The notes below the pieces were generated by a model. It searched no databases, had not been told where the DNA came from, and saw only the letters and a program-made list of their open reading frames with translations. Shown here piece by piece: positions 32,830-41,554 of a stretch of 64,000 nucleotides of DNA. The stretch comes from Gehongia tenuis (GTDB taxonomy: Bacteria; Bacillota; Clostridia; Christensenellales; NSJ-53). The position numbers and the translations under genes are program-made. Location: assembly GCF_014384795.1 (NCBI RefSeq), contig NZ_JACRSR010000001.1:186001-250000 (forward strand). The letters are read 5' to 3'. Position 1 is the stretch's first letter. Every line of letters begins with the position of its first letter.

Positions 32830-33377
32830 AGGACGTGAAGCACTGCTGGATGAGGACGTATGTGAAGGTGCTGCCCGATGAGTTCGAGGGATGGCTGGAG
32901 CAGATGGAGAAGAAGGGCTGGCGCCTGGAGCCTTTCGGTGGGATGGGCGCCTTCCGGCTCACCTTTCGAAAGGCCGAACCCCGGTGCGTGCGCTATGTGT
33001 ACGATCTTGAGCCCTTCCCCGGCAGGGATTACGTGCCCGCCTACCAGGACTTCGGCTGGGAGCTGATGGGCAGGATGGCCAGCGTGTACATCTGGCGCAA
33101 GCCCTACGGCGGGGGGGAGCCCCGGCCCGAATCCTTCAGCGACCGGGAGAACCTCCGGCGGCGGAACATGCGGGTGTTTTGGGCGCTGGTCTTTTCGGCG
33201 GGTCTTTGCACCCTGGCCATTCTCGCGTTGGCGCTGGGCCTTGTGATCGGTGCGCTGTCCGGCAAGGACCGTGCGGGGCTGATCGGCTGTCTGGTGCTGT
33301 GCGGCGTTCTGGACGTTTATCTCGGGTTTGTGACGGTCAAGATCTACCGGGCGCGGCGCGGCGCCGATTTTGATTGA
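32826..33377 (+). CDS. DUF2812 membrane protein, partner of PadR regulator
   Basis: This 183-residue protein has the DUF2812 soluble part (FEGWLEQMEKKGWRLEPFGG, with AYQDFGWELMG) followed by two transmembrane helices (about 116-140 and 149-168) and a basic tail. PadR-DUF2812 operons are common in Clostridia and Bacilli; the protein may transmit an envelope signal, which has not been proven. It overlaps the PadR stop. Confidence 0.85.
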   Translation: MKDVKHCWMRTYVKVLPDEFEGWLEQMEKKGWRLEPFGGMGAFRLTFRKAEPRCVRYVYDLEPFPGRDYVPAYQDFGWELMGRMASVYIWRKPYGGGEPRPESFSDRENLRRRNMRVFWALVFSAGLCTLAILALALGLVIGALSGKDRAGLIGCLVLCGVLDVYLGFVTVKIYRARRGADFD

Positions 33378-33402
33378 CGGGGGATGGGGGGCCTGATATG
33401 AT
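33374..33402 (+). promoter_or_regulatory. Promoter of the TfoX_C-ABC transporter operon
   Basis: TTGACG (33374-33379), 17-bp spacer, TATGAT (33397-33402). The -35 overlaps the stop codon of the DUF2812 gene. Confidence 0.75.
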
Positions 33403-33441
33403 GATTGTGAAATCTTTAACGGCTCGAAAGGAGGGCGCGTT

Positions 33442-33696
33442 ATGGGTAAACTGACCGAACTGCCCAACGTGGGCAGGGTGCTTGAGGAGAGGCTGGAGGC
33501 GGTGGGCATCGCCACGGCGGAGGAACTGAAAAAGGCGGGCGCGAAGGAGGCCTTCCTGCGCCTTCGGGAGAGGGACCCCGGGGCCTGCCTGCACGAGCTC
33601 ATGGCCCTCGAGGGCGCGGTGCGCGGGGTGCGCAAGTACGATCTTCCCCCGGAGATCCAAGACGACGTGAAGGCCTTTTTCAAAGGGCTCAAATAA
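33442..33696 (+). CDS. TfoX C-terminal domain protein
   Basis: This 84-residue protein matches the TfoX_C (helix-hairpin-helix-like) domain: LTELPNVGRVLEERLEAVGI, then ATAEELKKAGAKEAFLRLR and CLHELMALEGAVRGV. In Proteobacteria the domain is part of the competence regulator Sxy/TfoX; the stand-alone form in Bacillota has no known job. GAAAGGAGGGCG precedes the ATG. It lies 15 bp before the ABC ATPase gene. Confidence 0.88.
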   Translation: MGKLTELPNVGRVLEERLEAVGIATAEELKKAGAKEAFLRLRERDPGACLHELMALEGAVRGVRKYDLPPEIQDDVKAFFKGLK

Positions 33697-33711
33697 GAGG
33701 AGGTACCGATC

Positions 33712-34434
33712 ATGATTCAAATCGAGAACGTCTCCAAGTCCTATGCGAAAAGCAAGGTGAAGGCGGTCAGCGCCATGAACCTCCAGGTGGAAAACGGCGA
33801 GATCTTCGGCTTCATCGGCCCGAACGGCGCCGGCAAGACCACCACCATCAAGATGATGACCGGCATCCTGACGCCGGACGAGGGCAGAATCCTCATCAAC
33901 GGCCACGACATCGTGCGGGACCCGATCAGCGCCAAGATGGAGATCGGATTCGTGCCCGATTCCCAGGATGTGTTCGATAAGCTGACGGGCATGGAGTACC
34001 TCGGCTTCATGGCGGATGTCTACGGCGTGGAGCCCGCCGACCGGCGGGAGCGGATCGGGCGCTATCTCGAGATGTTCGAGCTCACAAAGGCGGCGGGGGA
34101 CAACATCAAGTCCTATTCCCACGGCATGCGCCAAAAGCTGATGGTGATCGGCGCCCTTTTGCACAACCCACCGGTATGGGTGCTGGACGAGCCCATGGTG
34201 GGGCTTGACCCCAAATCCTCCCATCTTTTGAAGCAGGAGATGCGCCGCCATGCGGACAGCGGCAATTCGGTGTTCTTCTCCACCCATGTGCTGGAGGTGG
34301 CGGAGAAGCTGTGCGACCGCATCGGCATCATCGACCATGGCGAGCTCATCTTTGTGGGCACCCTGGCGGAGCTCCGTTCCGGCAACCAGGAATCGCTGGA
34401 AGAGCTGTTCCTCCAGCTCACGGAAGGAGAATAA
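33712..34434 (+). CDS. ABC-2 type transporter ATP-binding protein
   Basis: This 240-residue ATPase has Walker A GPNGAGKTTT, the Q-loop region VPDSQDVFDKL, signature YSHGMRQKL (in place of LSGGQ), Walker B VWVLDEPMVGLD and the switch His in STHVL. It powers the permease encoded 2 bp downstream. The substrate is unknown. GAGGAGGTACCGATC precedes the ATG. Confidence 0.93.
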   Translation: MIQIENVSKSYAKSKVKAVSAMNLQVENGEIFGFIGPNGAGKTTTIKMMTGILTPDEGRILINGHDIVRDPISAKMEIGFVPDSQDVFDKLTGMEYLGFMADVYGVEPADRRERIGRYLEMFELTKAAGDNIKSYSHGMRQKLMVIGALLHNPPVWVLDEPMVGLDPKSSHLLKQEMRRHADSGNSVFFSTHVLEVAEKLCDRIGIIDHGELIFVGTLAELRSGNQESLEELFLQLTEGE

Positions 34435-34436
34435 TC

Positions 34437-36110
34437 ATGATCAGCATGAGGAAACTTCTGGCCTTCAGCCTGCGGGCCCGCTTTGGCCTCAAGGGCATGA
34501 AGAGCATGGACTCAAAGACAAAGCTGCGCTCCATCGGCATGTTTATCCTCTTCGCCTTCCTGGCGGTGTATTTCGTGGGGATCTTCAGCTTCATGGTGTG
34601 GAGCATCTGGACGGGAATCGTGGATACGCCCCTTCTGCCCGCCATGATGTCCACCCTTTTCATCGGCTCCTTCGTGGTGGTGCTGCTCTTTGGCGTGATG
34701 TACCTTTTGAGCTTCGTGTTCCTCGCAAAGGACATCGCCTTCTATGCGGCCCTGCCCATTTCCCAGCGGCGGGTGTTCATGGCCCGGTTCCTGCAGGTGC
34801 TGCTGGCGGAGATCGGCACCCAGTTCCTGATGCTGATGCCCGTGCTCGTCATCAACGGCATCCACACCGGCGGGGATGTGCTCTACTACCTCAAGGGATT
34901 GGTGCTCATTTTGTTTGCGCCCTGCGTACCGCTGGCCGTGGGCGGCGTGCTTTCCCTTCTGGTCATGCCCATCGTCAACTTCTTCAGGAGCCGCCAGTTC
35001 CTCTTAGCCCTCTTCCAGATGCTCATCATCCTCATCCCGGCCATGGCCTACGGCTACTTCGCCCAGACGCTGATGATGAACCTGGAAAGCGGCGGCATGA
35101 CCGCCTTCCTCCTCGGCCAGTCCGATCTTATCCACATGGTGGCGGGCAGCTATCCGCCGGCGGGCTGGGCGGCCACGGCGCTCTTGGACAGCTCGGCAAA
35201 CGGGCTGATGAACCTGCTGTATTTCGTGCTCCTCAGCGTGGCGGTGCTCATCCCCACGGCGCTTATCGCCGGCCGGCTTTACTACCGCTCCGTTCTCGTT
35301 CAGAGCGAATCCTCGAAGGGCAGGAGCAGGGGCGCCGGCAAAATCTCCTACAAGCGGAAAAGCCCGGTGTGGGCCTTCATGGTGCGGGATTTCCGGGATA
35401 TCCTGAGAACGCCCATCTACGCCATGAACTGCCTGGCTCAGATCGTGGTTCTGCCCCTCATGATCGGGGTGATGGCCTTCTCCATGGGCCGGGACAGCGC
35501 CGAGGTGATGGACCAGCTCAGCCTTTTGCTGGCTCAGGTGCCCCTGCCGCTCTCCGCGCTGGTCTTCGGCGCGGTGGCCCTGTTCTTCTCCGGCATGATC
35601 GCCGTGGCGGCGTCCACCTGCATCTCCCGGGAGGGCAAGACCTTCTGGCAGGCCAAGAGCCTGCCGGTTCCCGGCTCCAAGCAGGTGGCGGGCAAGTTCC
35701 TGTGCGCCCTCATCATCGCCCTCATCGGCGTGGCGGTGCTGATGGTTCTGGTCTGGGCCTTTGTGCCCGTCTCGCCCCTGGTGCCGCTGCTGGGCGCGGT
35801 GGTGTGCCTGCCGGTGCTCATCGTGCAGCTGGCGCTACAGGTGATGATCGACCTCGCCCGGCCCAAGCTCATGTGGAACAGCCCCGCCGAGGCGGTCAAA
35901 CAGAACATGAACAGCATGTTCGGCATGTTGGTTGCGGCGCTGGTGATGGTGGCCCTGGGCTTTGTGGCCTATATGCTGATCTTCAGAGCGGCCATGGACC
36001 CGGCAATCGTCTTTGTGATCGTGACCGCGGTGAGCGCCATCGCGGCGGTACTGTGCTACGCCGGTATGCTGCGCATGGCGGACCGCAGGTACGTGCAGAT
36101 CGAAGCGTAG
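34437..36110 (+). CDS. ABC-2 type transporter permease (large, 557 aa)
   Basis: A polytopic membrane protein with about 12 helices in two halves, separated by a cytoplasmic basic stretch (SESSKGRSRGAGKISYKRKS) and the KSPVWAFMVRDFRDILRTPI coupling-type segment. This is the large permease class that pairs with a single ATPase gene in Clostridia. It is likely an exporter; substrate unknown. ATG 34437 overlaps the end of the ribosome site GGAAGGAGA and follows the ATPase stop directly. Confidence 0.85.
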   Translation: MISMRKLLAFSLRARFGLKGMKSMDSKTKLRSIGMFILFAFLAVYFVGIFSFMVWSIWTGIVDTPLLPAMMSTLFIGSFVVVLLFGVMYLLSFVFLAKDIAFYAALPISQRRVFMARFLQVLLAEIGTQFLMLMPVLVINGIHTGGDVLYYLKGLVLILFAPCVPLAVGGVLSLLVMPIVNFFRSRQFLLALFQMLIILIPAMAYGYFAQTLMMNLESGGMTAFLLGQSDLIHMVAGSYPPAGWAATALLDSSANGLMNLLYFVLLSVAVLIPTALIAGRLYYRSVLVQSESSKGRSRGAGKISYKRKSPVWAFMVRDFRDILRTPIYAMNCLAQIVVLPLMIGVMAFSMGRDSAEVMDQLSLLLAQVPLPLSALVFGAVALFFSGMIAVAASTCISREGKTFWQAKSLPVPGSKQVAGKFLCALIIALIGVAVLMVLVWAFVPVSPLVPLLGAVVCLPVLIVQLALQVMIDLARPKLMWNSPAEAVKQNMNSMFGMLVAALVMVALGFVAYMLIFRAAMDPAIVFVIVTAVSAIAAVLCYAGMLRMADRRYVQIEA

Positions 36111-36121
36111 GACAACGCAAA

Positions 36122-36157
36122 AAGAGCGGACCCCAAAAGGGTCCGCTCTTTTTTTGC
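36122..36157. terminator. Terminator between ABC permease and ybaK genes
   Basis: AAGAGCGGACCC-loop-GGGTCCGCTCTT hairpin and T tract; it can serve both converging genes. Confidence 0.88.
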
Positions 36158-36178
36158 CGTCTTTGGGGCGCGGCGCGG

Positions 36179-36643
36179 TCAGGCCCAATCCTTGCACACG
36201 TCCACCCAGCCGAGGGCGCGGGATGCCCTTTCCAGCTCCGCCAGGGTGAGCCGAATGGCGCTGTTGGCGCTGCCGCAGGCGGGATAGACGGTTTCAAAGC
36301 GGCGGAGGGACGCGTCCAGATACACCGCCGCGCCCTCCGGCAGGGCGAAGGGGCACACGCCGCCGATCCGGTGGCCGGTGTAGCGCTCCACCTCCTCGGG
36401 GCTCAGCATCCTGGCCTTCATGCCGAAGGCGGCCTTGAATTTCCTGTTGTCGATGCGGGCGTCGCCGGCGGCCACCACCAAGAGGGCGGGCTCCCCCTTG
36501 AAGGACAGGGTTTTGGCGATGCGCTGGGGTTCGCAGTGAAGGGCCTTTGCCGCAAGCTCCACCGTGGCTGAGGAAACGTCGAATTCCTGGACCCGGTCCG
36601 CCCAGCCGAAGGCCCCGAGGTATCTTTTCACATCATCGATCAT
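36179..36643 (-). CDS. YbaK/EbsC-family aminoacyl-tRNA editing protein
   Basis: This roughly 154-residue protein carries the YbaK/ProX features: AAKALHCEPQRIAKTLSFKG (with the catalytic-type Lys), FGMKARMLSPEEVERYTGHR, then IGGVCPFALP and YPACGSANSAIRLT. Members hydrolyse mischarged Cys-tRNA(Pro) or Ala-tRNA(Pro). ATG 36643 has GGGGAG 8 nt upstream; ATG 36649 is too close to it. It overlaps the end of the MocR gene by 11 bp. Confidence 0.88.
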   Translation of the reverse strand: MIDDVKRYLGAFGWADRVQEFDVSSATVELAAKALHCEPQRIAKTLSFKGEPALLVVAAGDARIDNRKFKAAFGMKARMLSPEEVERYTGHRIGGVCPFALPEGAAVYLDASLRRFETVYPACGSANSAIRLTLAELERASRALGWVDVCKDWA

Positions 36644-37985
36644 GTTCATTCTCCCCTTCATTCTGATTGAACCAGGCCTCCCGGAGACAATGCACCGCCT
36701 CCGGAATCTCCGCCATGGGAATGCCGCCCACCCGCAGGAACACGCCCTCCCCGGAGGGCGGAAGCTTCACATGCACGCCGCTGGCGGCGGCCAGCGCCTT
36801 CAGCGTCTCGGGCCCATGGGGGGATTTCACCTCGATGAGCAGCTGCAGGCCCGATTCGTAGCTGCAGATCCGCACCCGCTCCCCCATCTCCCGGCGGAGG
36901 GCCTCCGCCAGCACCCGGCTCTTCTCCCCATAGGCCCGGCGCAGCTTCCGGATCTGCCGGCCCAGGTGTCCGTCCCGGATGAATCCGGCGAGGGCCAGCT
37001 GTTCGGTGGTGGAGCTGGTCTGGTTGTAGCGGGGCGCCAGCTCCCGGTAGCGGGCGAGAAGGGGCTCGGGAAGGACCATGTAGCTGATCCGGATGGAGGG
37101 CAGCAGCAGCCGGGAGAAGGTGCCCATGTAGATCACCCGATTGGAGCCGGTGAGCCCCTGCAGGGCGGGCACCGGCCGGGAGGAATAGCGGAACTCCCCG
37201 TCGTAGTCGTCCTCCAGGATAAAGGCGCCGGTGCGCTCCGCCCAGCGGATGAGGGCGAGGCGCTTCTCGGCGGGCAGGCTGGAGCCGTGATGGGGGTTTG
37301 AGGGCACCAGGTACATGAGCCCGTAGGGGGGCAGCCGGTCCAGCTCCTCCAGGGAAAAGAGGTCCGGCCTGATCCCATGGTCCCGCAGCACCTGCTCCGC
37401 CTGGGGAAAGCCCGGATATTCGAGGGCCGCCGTCACCGGGCCCGTGAGCCCGAGAAGAAGGTTGAGAAGGCTCTGCACGCCGGCGCCCACCACGATCTGA
37501 TCGGCGCGGAGAGCCACGCCCCGGGAGGCGGCGCTGTACTGGGCAAGGGCCGCCCGCAGCTCCGGTTCGCCCTGGGGATCGCCGTAGCCGCCGATGGCGT
37601 CGATGCGGAGCGCCCGTCCCACATAGCGCTTCCAAAGCTTGAGGTCAAAGGCCTCCTGAACGCCGTTTTGTCCAAAATCATAGCGGTAGGCAGGCGCCGG
37701 GGGCGCCATCTCCTCCCGGGCGGCGGCGGGCGGGGCCAGCCCCTCAAAGTCCGCCACCACGTAGCCGCTGCGGGGACGGCTGAGGATATAGCCTCCGGCC
37801 AGCAGTTCGCCGTAAGCGTTCTCCACCGTGGTGCGGCTCACCGCCATGGCCCCGGCGGCGGCCCGGATGGAGGGCAGCCGTTCGCCCGGCGCCAGTTCTC
37901 CCCGCACGATGGCGCCTCGAAGGTTGTCCGCCAGCTGCATATAGAGAGGCCCCTTCCTTGGGGAAGCGCGGTAATAGGGCAACAT
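36633..37985 (-). CDS. MocR/PdxR-type GntR-aminotransferase regulator with Lys-to-Arg at the PLP site
   Basis: This 450-residue protein has an N-terminal GntR winged helix (PLYMQLADNLRGAIVRGELA, LPSIRAAAGAMAVSRTTV) and a C-terminal fold-type I aminotransferase domain (VVGAGVQSLLNLLLGL, YLVPSNPHHGSSLP, LEDDYDGEFRY). In MocR proteins the PLP-binding Lys sits in GTFSK; here the segment reads GTFSRLLLPSIRISYM, with Arg292. Either PLP is bound without a Schiff base, or the regulator responds to another ligand. It has its own minus-strand promoter and overlaps the ybaK-like gene. Confidence 0.9.
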   Translation of the reverse strand: MLPYYRASPRKGPLYMQLADNLRGAIVRGELAPGERLPSIRAAAGAMAVSRTTVENAYGELLAGGYILSRPRSGYVVADFEGLAPPAAAREEMAPPAPAYRYDFGQNGVQEAFDLKLWKRYVGRALRIDAIGGYGDPQGEPELRAALAQYSAASRGVALRADQIVVGAGVQSLLNLLLGLTGPVTAALEYPGFPQAEQVLRDHGIRPDLFSLEELDRLPPYGLMYLVPSNPHHGSSLPAEKRLALIRWAERTGAFILEDDYDGEFRYSSRPVPALQGLTGSNRVIYMGTFSRLLLPSIRISYMVLPEPLLARYRELAPRYNQTSSTTEQLALAGFIRDGHLGRQIRKLRRAYGEKSRVLAEALRREMGERVRICSYESGLQLLIEVKSPHGPETLKALAAASGVHVKLPPSGEGVFLRVGGIPMAEIPEAVHCLREAWFNQNEGENEHDR

Positions 37986-38018
37986 GGTCCATCTGTCCCT
38001 TCCAAATTCAATGCTTTT

Positions 38019-38047
38019 AGTCTATACGAAGCGCCGGTTCCTGACAA
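38019..38047 (-). promoter_or_regulatory. Promoter of the MocR gene
   Basis: Minus strand TTGTCA (38042-38047), 17-bp spacer, TAGACT (38019-38024). It abuts the divergent promoter of the GNAT gene, so a bound MocR protein could affect both. Confidence 0.6.
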
Positions 38048-38051
38048 GTCC

Positions 38052-38080
38052 TTGCATTTGCCGCTGGGAGAGGTTATAAT
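38052..38080 (+). promoter_or_regulatory. Promoter of the GNAT gene
   Basis: TTGCAT (38052-38057), 17-bp spacer, TATAAT (38075-38080). Confidence 0.7.
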
Positions 38081-38106
38081 GGGCAAAAACTTGGGGAGGC
38101 GATCCT

Positions 38107-38661
38107 ATGATTACCCACAGGGGCGCGGAAACGCTGCACACCAACAGACTGACGCTGCGTCGGATTCGGCCGGAGGACAGCAGCGACATGTTCCGCAACT
38201 GGGCCGCCGATCCCAAGGTCAATCACTTCCTCTGGTGGGAGCTTCACAGGGACGAAGCGGAAAGCCGCAGGATCATCGAGGGCTGGGAGACGGACCGCCC
38301 GGACCACTACCATTGGATCATCGTCTACGAGGGGGAGGGCGTGGGCACCATCGGCTGCCCCAATATGACCCTCGATGAGATCAATGAGAACTGCGAGATC
38401 GGCTACTGTCTGGCCAGCCGTTGCTGGAACAGAGGGCTGATGAGCGAGGCGCTCGCCGCCGTGATCGATTTCATGATCGGGAAGGTGGGCGTGCACCGGG
38501 TGTACGCCAAGCACGACGTTCAGAACGTGGGTTCCGGCAGGGTGATGGAGAAGGCGGGCATGAAGCTGGAGGGCATCCAAAGGGAGGCCGCGAAGCGCCG
38601 GGACGGCACCTTTGGCGACCTTCGGGTCTATGCCGTGCTGGCGGACGAGTGGAAGGGCTGA
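38107..38661 (+). CDS. RimJ/RimL-type GNAT N-acetyltransferase
   Basis: This 184-residue acetyltransferase has LHTNRLTLRRIRPEDSSDMF at the start, GTIGCPNM, EIGYCLASRCWNRGLMSEAL (acetyl-CoA loop) and HDVQNVGSGRVMEKAGMKLE, all typical of the RimJ/RimL/SpeG-like group. The substrate is unknown. GGGGAGGCGATCCT precedes the ATG. It is divergent from the MocR gene and ends at a terminator shared with the PBP gene. Confidence 0.9.
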   Translation: MITHRGAETLHTNRLTLRRIRPEDSSDMFRNWAADPKVNHFLWWELHRDEAESRRIIEGWETDRPDHYHWIIVYEGEGVGTIGCPNMTLDEINENCEIGYCLASRCWNRGLMSEALAAVIDFMIGKVGVHRVYAKHDVQNVGSGRVMEKAGMKLEGIQREAAKRRDGTFGDLRVYAVLADEWKG

Positions 38662-38680
38662 CCCGGGCCGGGATGAAATA

Positions 38681-38713
38681 AAAGCCAATAGGGCGAACCC
38701 TATTGGCTTTTTT
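38681..38713. terminator. Bidirectional terminator between GNAT and PBP genes
   Basis: AAAGCCAATAGGG-CGAA-CCCTATTGGCTTT, a 13-bp perfect stem, with T tract on the plus side and A tract on the other. Confidence 0.9.
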
Positions 38714-38722
38714 GTTATGCTT

Positions 38723-41452
38723 TTATTCCGCCGGGGGCGGGGTGGGCTCGGCGGGGGGGTCGCCGCCCTCACCGCCGCCGGCATTGGGATCGGGGGTGGT
38801 GACCGGCGCCGTGTGGATGGGGCAGGGGCTGTCGGTATAATCCTTGATGGGATTGCCGTCGTCGTCGTAGACCTCAACCCGCTGTTCCACCTTGTCCGCC
38901 GGACAGTATTCGGTGGCCAGGCAGTTGCTCTCCGTACAGATGGATACCGTCTGGTGACCGGGGCACCGGCTGGGATAGGCGCCGTCGGCGTAGTAATCGC
39001 TGGTGGTGGGACAGCTGGAGGTGGGCGCAAGACCGGTGATGGAGCAGAAGCTGCCCCGCTTGACGCCGTAATCGGCGGGCTCGCCGTCCAGGATGGGCTT
39101 ATCCTCCAGGCCCTCGTGGATCTTAGACATATAGGCCTTCCAAAGGGGCGCGCCGTACCGGCCGCCGGTGGCGTTGGAGACCAGGGACTCGTTGCTGTCG
39201 TGGCCCATCCACACGAAGGAGGCGTAGTAGGGGCTGAAGCCGCCGAAGGCCACGCCCTTATAATCGCTGTGGGTACCGGTCTTGCCCGCCAGCGTCATGC
39301 CGCTGAAGCGGGCGGTGGTGCCGGTTCCGCTGGTGATCACGTCCTCCATCATATCCACCAGCATGAAGGAGGAGCTGGGCTTGAACACCTGCCGGGTGAC
39401 CTGGTTCGCCTTGGCGTCCAGCACCACGTTGCCCTCGCTGTCCAGCACCTTGGTGAAGGAAAGCGGCTCCATATAGACGCCGCTGTTGGCGATGGTGCCA
39501 AAGCCCACGGTCATCTCGATGGGGGTGATGCCCGACGTGCCGAGCGCGAGGCCGGAGCCGTCATGACTGATATGGCTCGGGTCCACGCCCATATTCATGA
39601 GATAGTTGGCCGATTCCTCGATGCCCACCTTCTCCAAGAGGGCCCGGGCCGCCACGACGTTGTAGGACTGCTTGAGGCCGTTGCGCATGGTGGTGGGGCC
39701 GGTGAAGCTGCCGCCGCCGTAGTTGCTGGGGTAGCCCTTGGGGCTGTCCCAGCCGTCGATCTTGGCCGCCACATTGAGGAAGATGGTGGCCGGATTGCTG
39801 CCCTTATCAAGGGCCGGGCCGTACACGGACAGGGGCTTGATGGTGGAGCCCACGGGCATGGTGGAACGGTAGGCGCGGTTCAGCTCCTTCTGCTGGGTGG
39901 GGGCCACCCGGCCGCCCACGATTCCCTTGAGCTCGCCCGTATGGTAATCCAGCACCGCCGCCGCGGCCTGGGGCTGGATGATCTCGCTCACCGATCCGTC
40001 GCCGTTTTTCACCAGCATCTTGGAATGGTTGGAGTTGGCCAGCTTGGGATAATTCTCCCAGTTGTAGAGGGTGTCCTCGAGGACGGTCTGGACGTTCGGG
40101 TCCATGGTGGTGTAGATATGGTAGCCCTTGGTGCGGATCTCCTGCTCCATGAGGGCCCGGTTTTCCGAGGTGTTGGGCATCTTGCGGTCGGCCAGCAGAT
40201 GAACGCACACGTCATAGATGGCGTATTCCACAAAATAGGGATGATCGTAGAGCTTGGTATCGTCGCTCTGCTCCCGCACCGTCAGCGTGTCGCTCTTTGC
40301 CGCCTCATACTGCTCCTTGGTGATGTAGCCCTGCTGGTACATGACCAGAAGCACCGTGTCGGTACGCTTGTCCGTGCGTGCCGGCGTCCGGGAGGAGCCC
40401 TCGCTGGGGTAGTAATTGAGCCTCACGTTGTAGTAGTAGGGGTTCTGGTTCATGCCGGCCAGGGTGGCGCACTCCCGAAGGGTGAGCTGGGAGAGGTCCT
40501 TGCCGAAATAATCCTCAGCGGCGGTTTTGACCCCGTAGTTGGAGCCGCCGAGGTGGATGGTGTTGAGGTAGGTCTCCAGAATCTGCTCCTTGGAGTAGGT
40601 CTGCTCCAGCTGGATGGCGAGATACGCCTCCTGCAGCTTGCGCTTGTAGCTCTGCTCCGAGGAGAGAAGCTTCAGTTTGATGAGCTGCTGGGTGATGGTG
40701 CTGCCGCCCTGGGTGTCGTTATTTTGCAGGTTGTTCACAAAGGCGCCGGCGATGCGCTTGATATCGATGCCGTTGTGGGTCCAAAAACGGCTGTCCTCAA
40801 TGGCGATGAAGGCGTTCTGCAGATCCTTCGGGATCTCGTCCAGACCCGCCCACACGCGGTTTTCAATGTTTTTGTATTCGGTGATGAGATTGCCGTCCGC
40901 GTCATAGATGAAGGAGGTCAGATCCTGATCCTCGATCTTGTTTACGTCCAGGGTGGGCGTGGTGTCCACGTAGGCCTGGGCCACGCCCATCACGGCGCCG
41001 AAGCCCGCCATCCCGAAGGCGAGCACAAAGACGATCATGAGCTTGGCCGTGGTGACGATGACGCTCAGGATGAAGTTGGGGCTCTTGGTCCGGGGCTTGA
41101 AGCAGCTTCGGACAAACTGCCCAAAGGTTTTCTTATCCCCCTTCTCCCGCTTGGCCTTGGGCAGGTCGGATTTTTCCACCGCCTTTTTGATGACCATGGG
41201 TTTGCGGCTGGGAGCGGCGGCGGCGGCCGGCGCCGCGGGTCCGCCGGGCAGATCCTCCTCGGCGAGAATCACGTAGTCGTCCTTTGGCCGCCGGTCCTTA
41301 TTGTCCCGGCCGTCCTTGCGGAACAGGCCCGCGACGAACCCGGCCAGGGCCAGGGCCCAGCCTTTCACCGTCCGGCCTATGGCGAAAAAGAAATTCTTAA
41401 CGGCTGCGCCGGCCTTCGCCAGCGCCGCCTTAAGCTTCTCCAAAAAATCCAT
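38723..41452 (-). CDS. Class A penicillin-binding protein (transglycosylase/transpeptidase)
   Basis: This 909-residue protein has a long cytoplasmic N-terminus (1-125, basic and Ala-rich), one membrane helix (about 128-158), a GT51 domain with IAIEDSRFWTHNG (catalytic Glu219) and GGSTITQQL, and a transpeptidase domain with the STIK active Ser-Lys, SYN and KTGT motifs. After these come a Cys-containing segment (several CP pairs) and a Pro/Gly-rich end. It polymerises and cross-links peptidoglycan and is a beta-lactam target. Confidence 0.95.
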   Translation of the reverse strand: MDFLEKLKAALAKAGAAVKNFFFAIGRTVKGWALALAGFVAGLFRKDGRDNKDRRPKDDYVILAEEDLPGGPAAPAAAAAPSRKPMVIKKAVEKSDLPKAKREKGDKKTFGQFVRSCFKPRTKSPNFILSVIVTTAKLMIVFVLAFGMAGFGAVMGVAQAYVDTTPTLDVNKIEDQDLTSFIYDADGNLITEYKNIENRVWAGLDEIPKDLQNAFIAIEDSRFWTHNGIDIKRIAGAFVNNLQNNDTQGGSTITQQLIKLKLLSSEQSYKRKLQEAYLAIQLEQTYSKEQILETYLNTIHLGGSNYGVKTAAEDYFGKDLSQLTLRECATLAGMNQNPYYYNVRLNYYPSEGSSRTPARTDKRTDTVLLVMYQQGYITKEQYEAAKSDTLTVREQSDDTKLYDHPYFVEYAIYDVCVHLLADRKMPNTSENRALMEQEIRTKGYHIYTTMDPNVQTVLEDTLYNWENYPKLANSNHSKMLVKNGDGSVSEIIQPQAAAAVLDYHTGELKGIVGGRVAPTQQKELNRAYRSTMPVGSTIKPLSVYGPALDKGSNPATIFLNVAAKIDGWDSPKGYPSNYGGGSFTGPTTMRNGLKQSYNVVAARALLEKVGIEESANYLMNMGVDPSHISHDGSGLALGTSGITPIEMTVGFGTIANSGVYMEPLSFTKVLDSEGNVVLDAKANQVTRQVFKPSSSFMLVDMMEDVITSGTGTTARFSGMTLAGKTGTHSDYKGVAFGGFSPYYASFVWMGHDSNESLVSNATGGRYGAPLWKAYMSKIHEGLEDKPILDGEPADYGVKRGSFCSITGLAPTSSCPTTSDYYADGAYPSRCPGHQTVSICTESNCLATEYCPADKVEQRVEVYDDDGNPIKDYTDSPCPIHTAPVTTPDPNAGGGEGGDPPAEPTPPPAE

Positions 41453-41554
41453 GAGGGAACCTCCTTCGTACAGGTGAACCCATTATAACATAGGAAAAAG
41501 GATTTCGCACCTGTCAATGGGTGCCATCCCCTTTACAAGTTGATGAAAAGAATG

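Noticed and set aside
38612..41488. A 958-codon open frame on the plus strand
   Set aside because: It is antisense to the class A PBP gene, has no family motifs and reflects the high-GC third-position bias. Similar long shadows lie at 1387-3168, 34250-36571 and 43377-45173.
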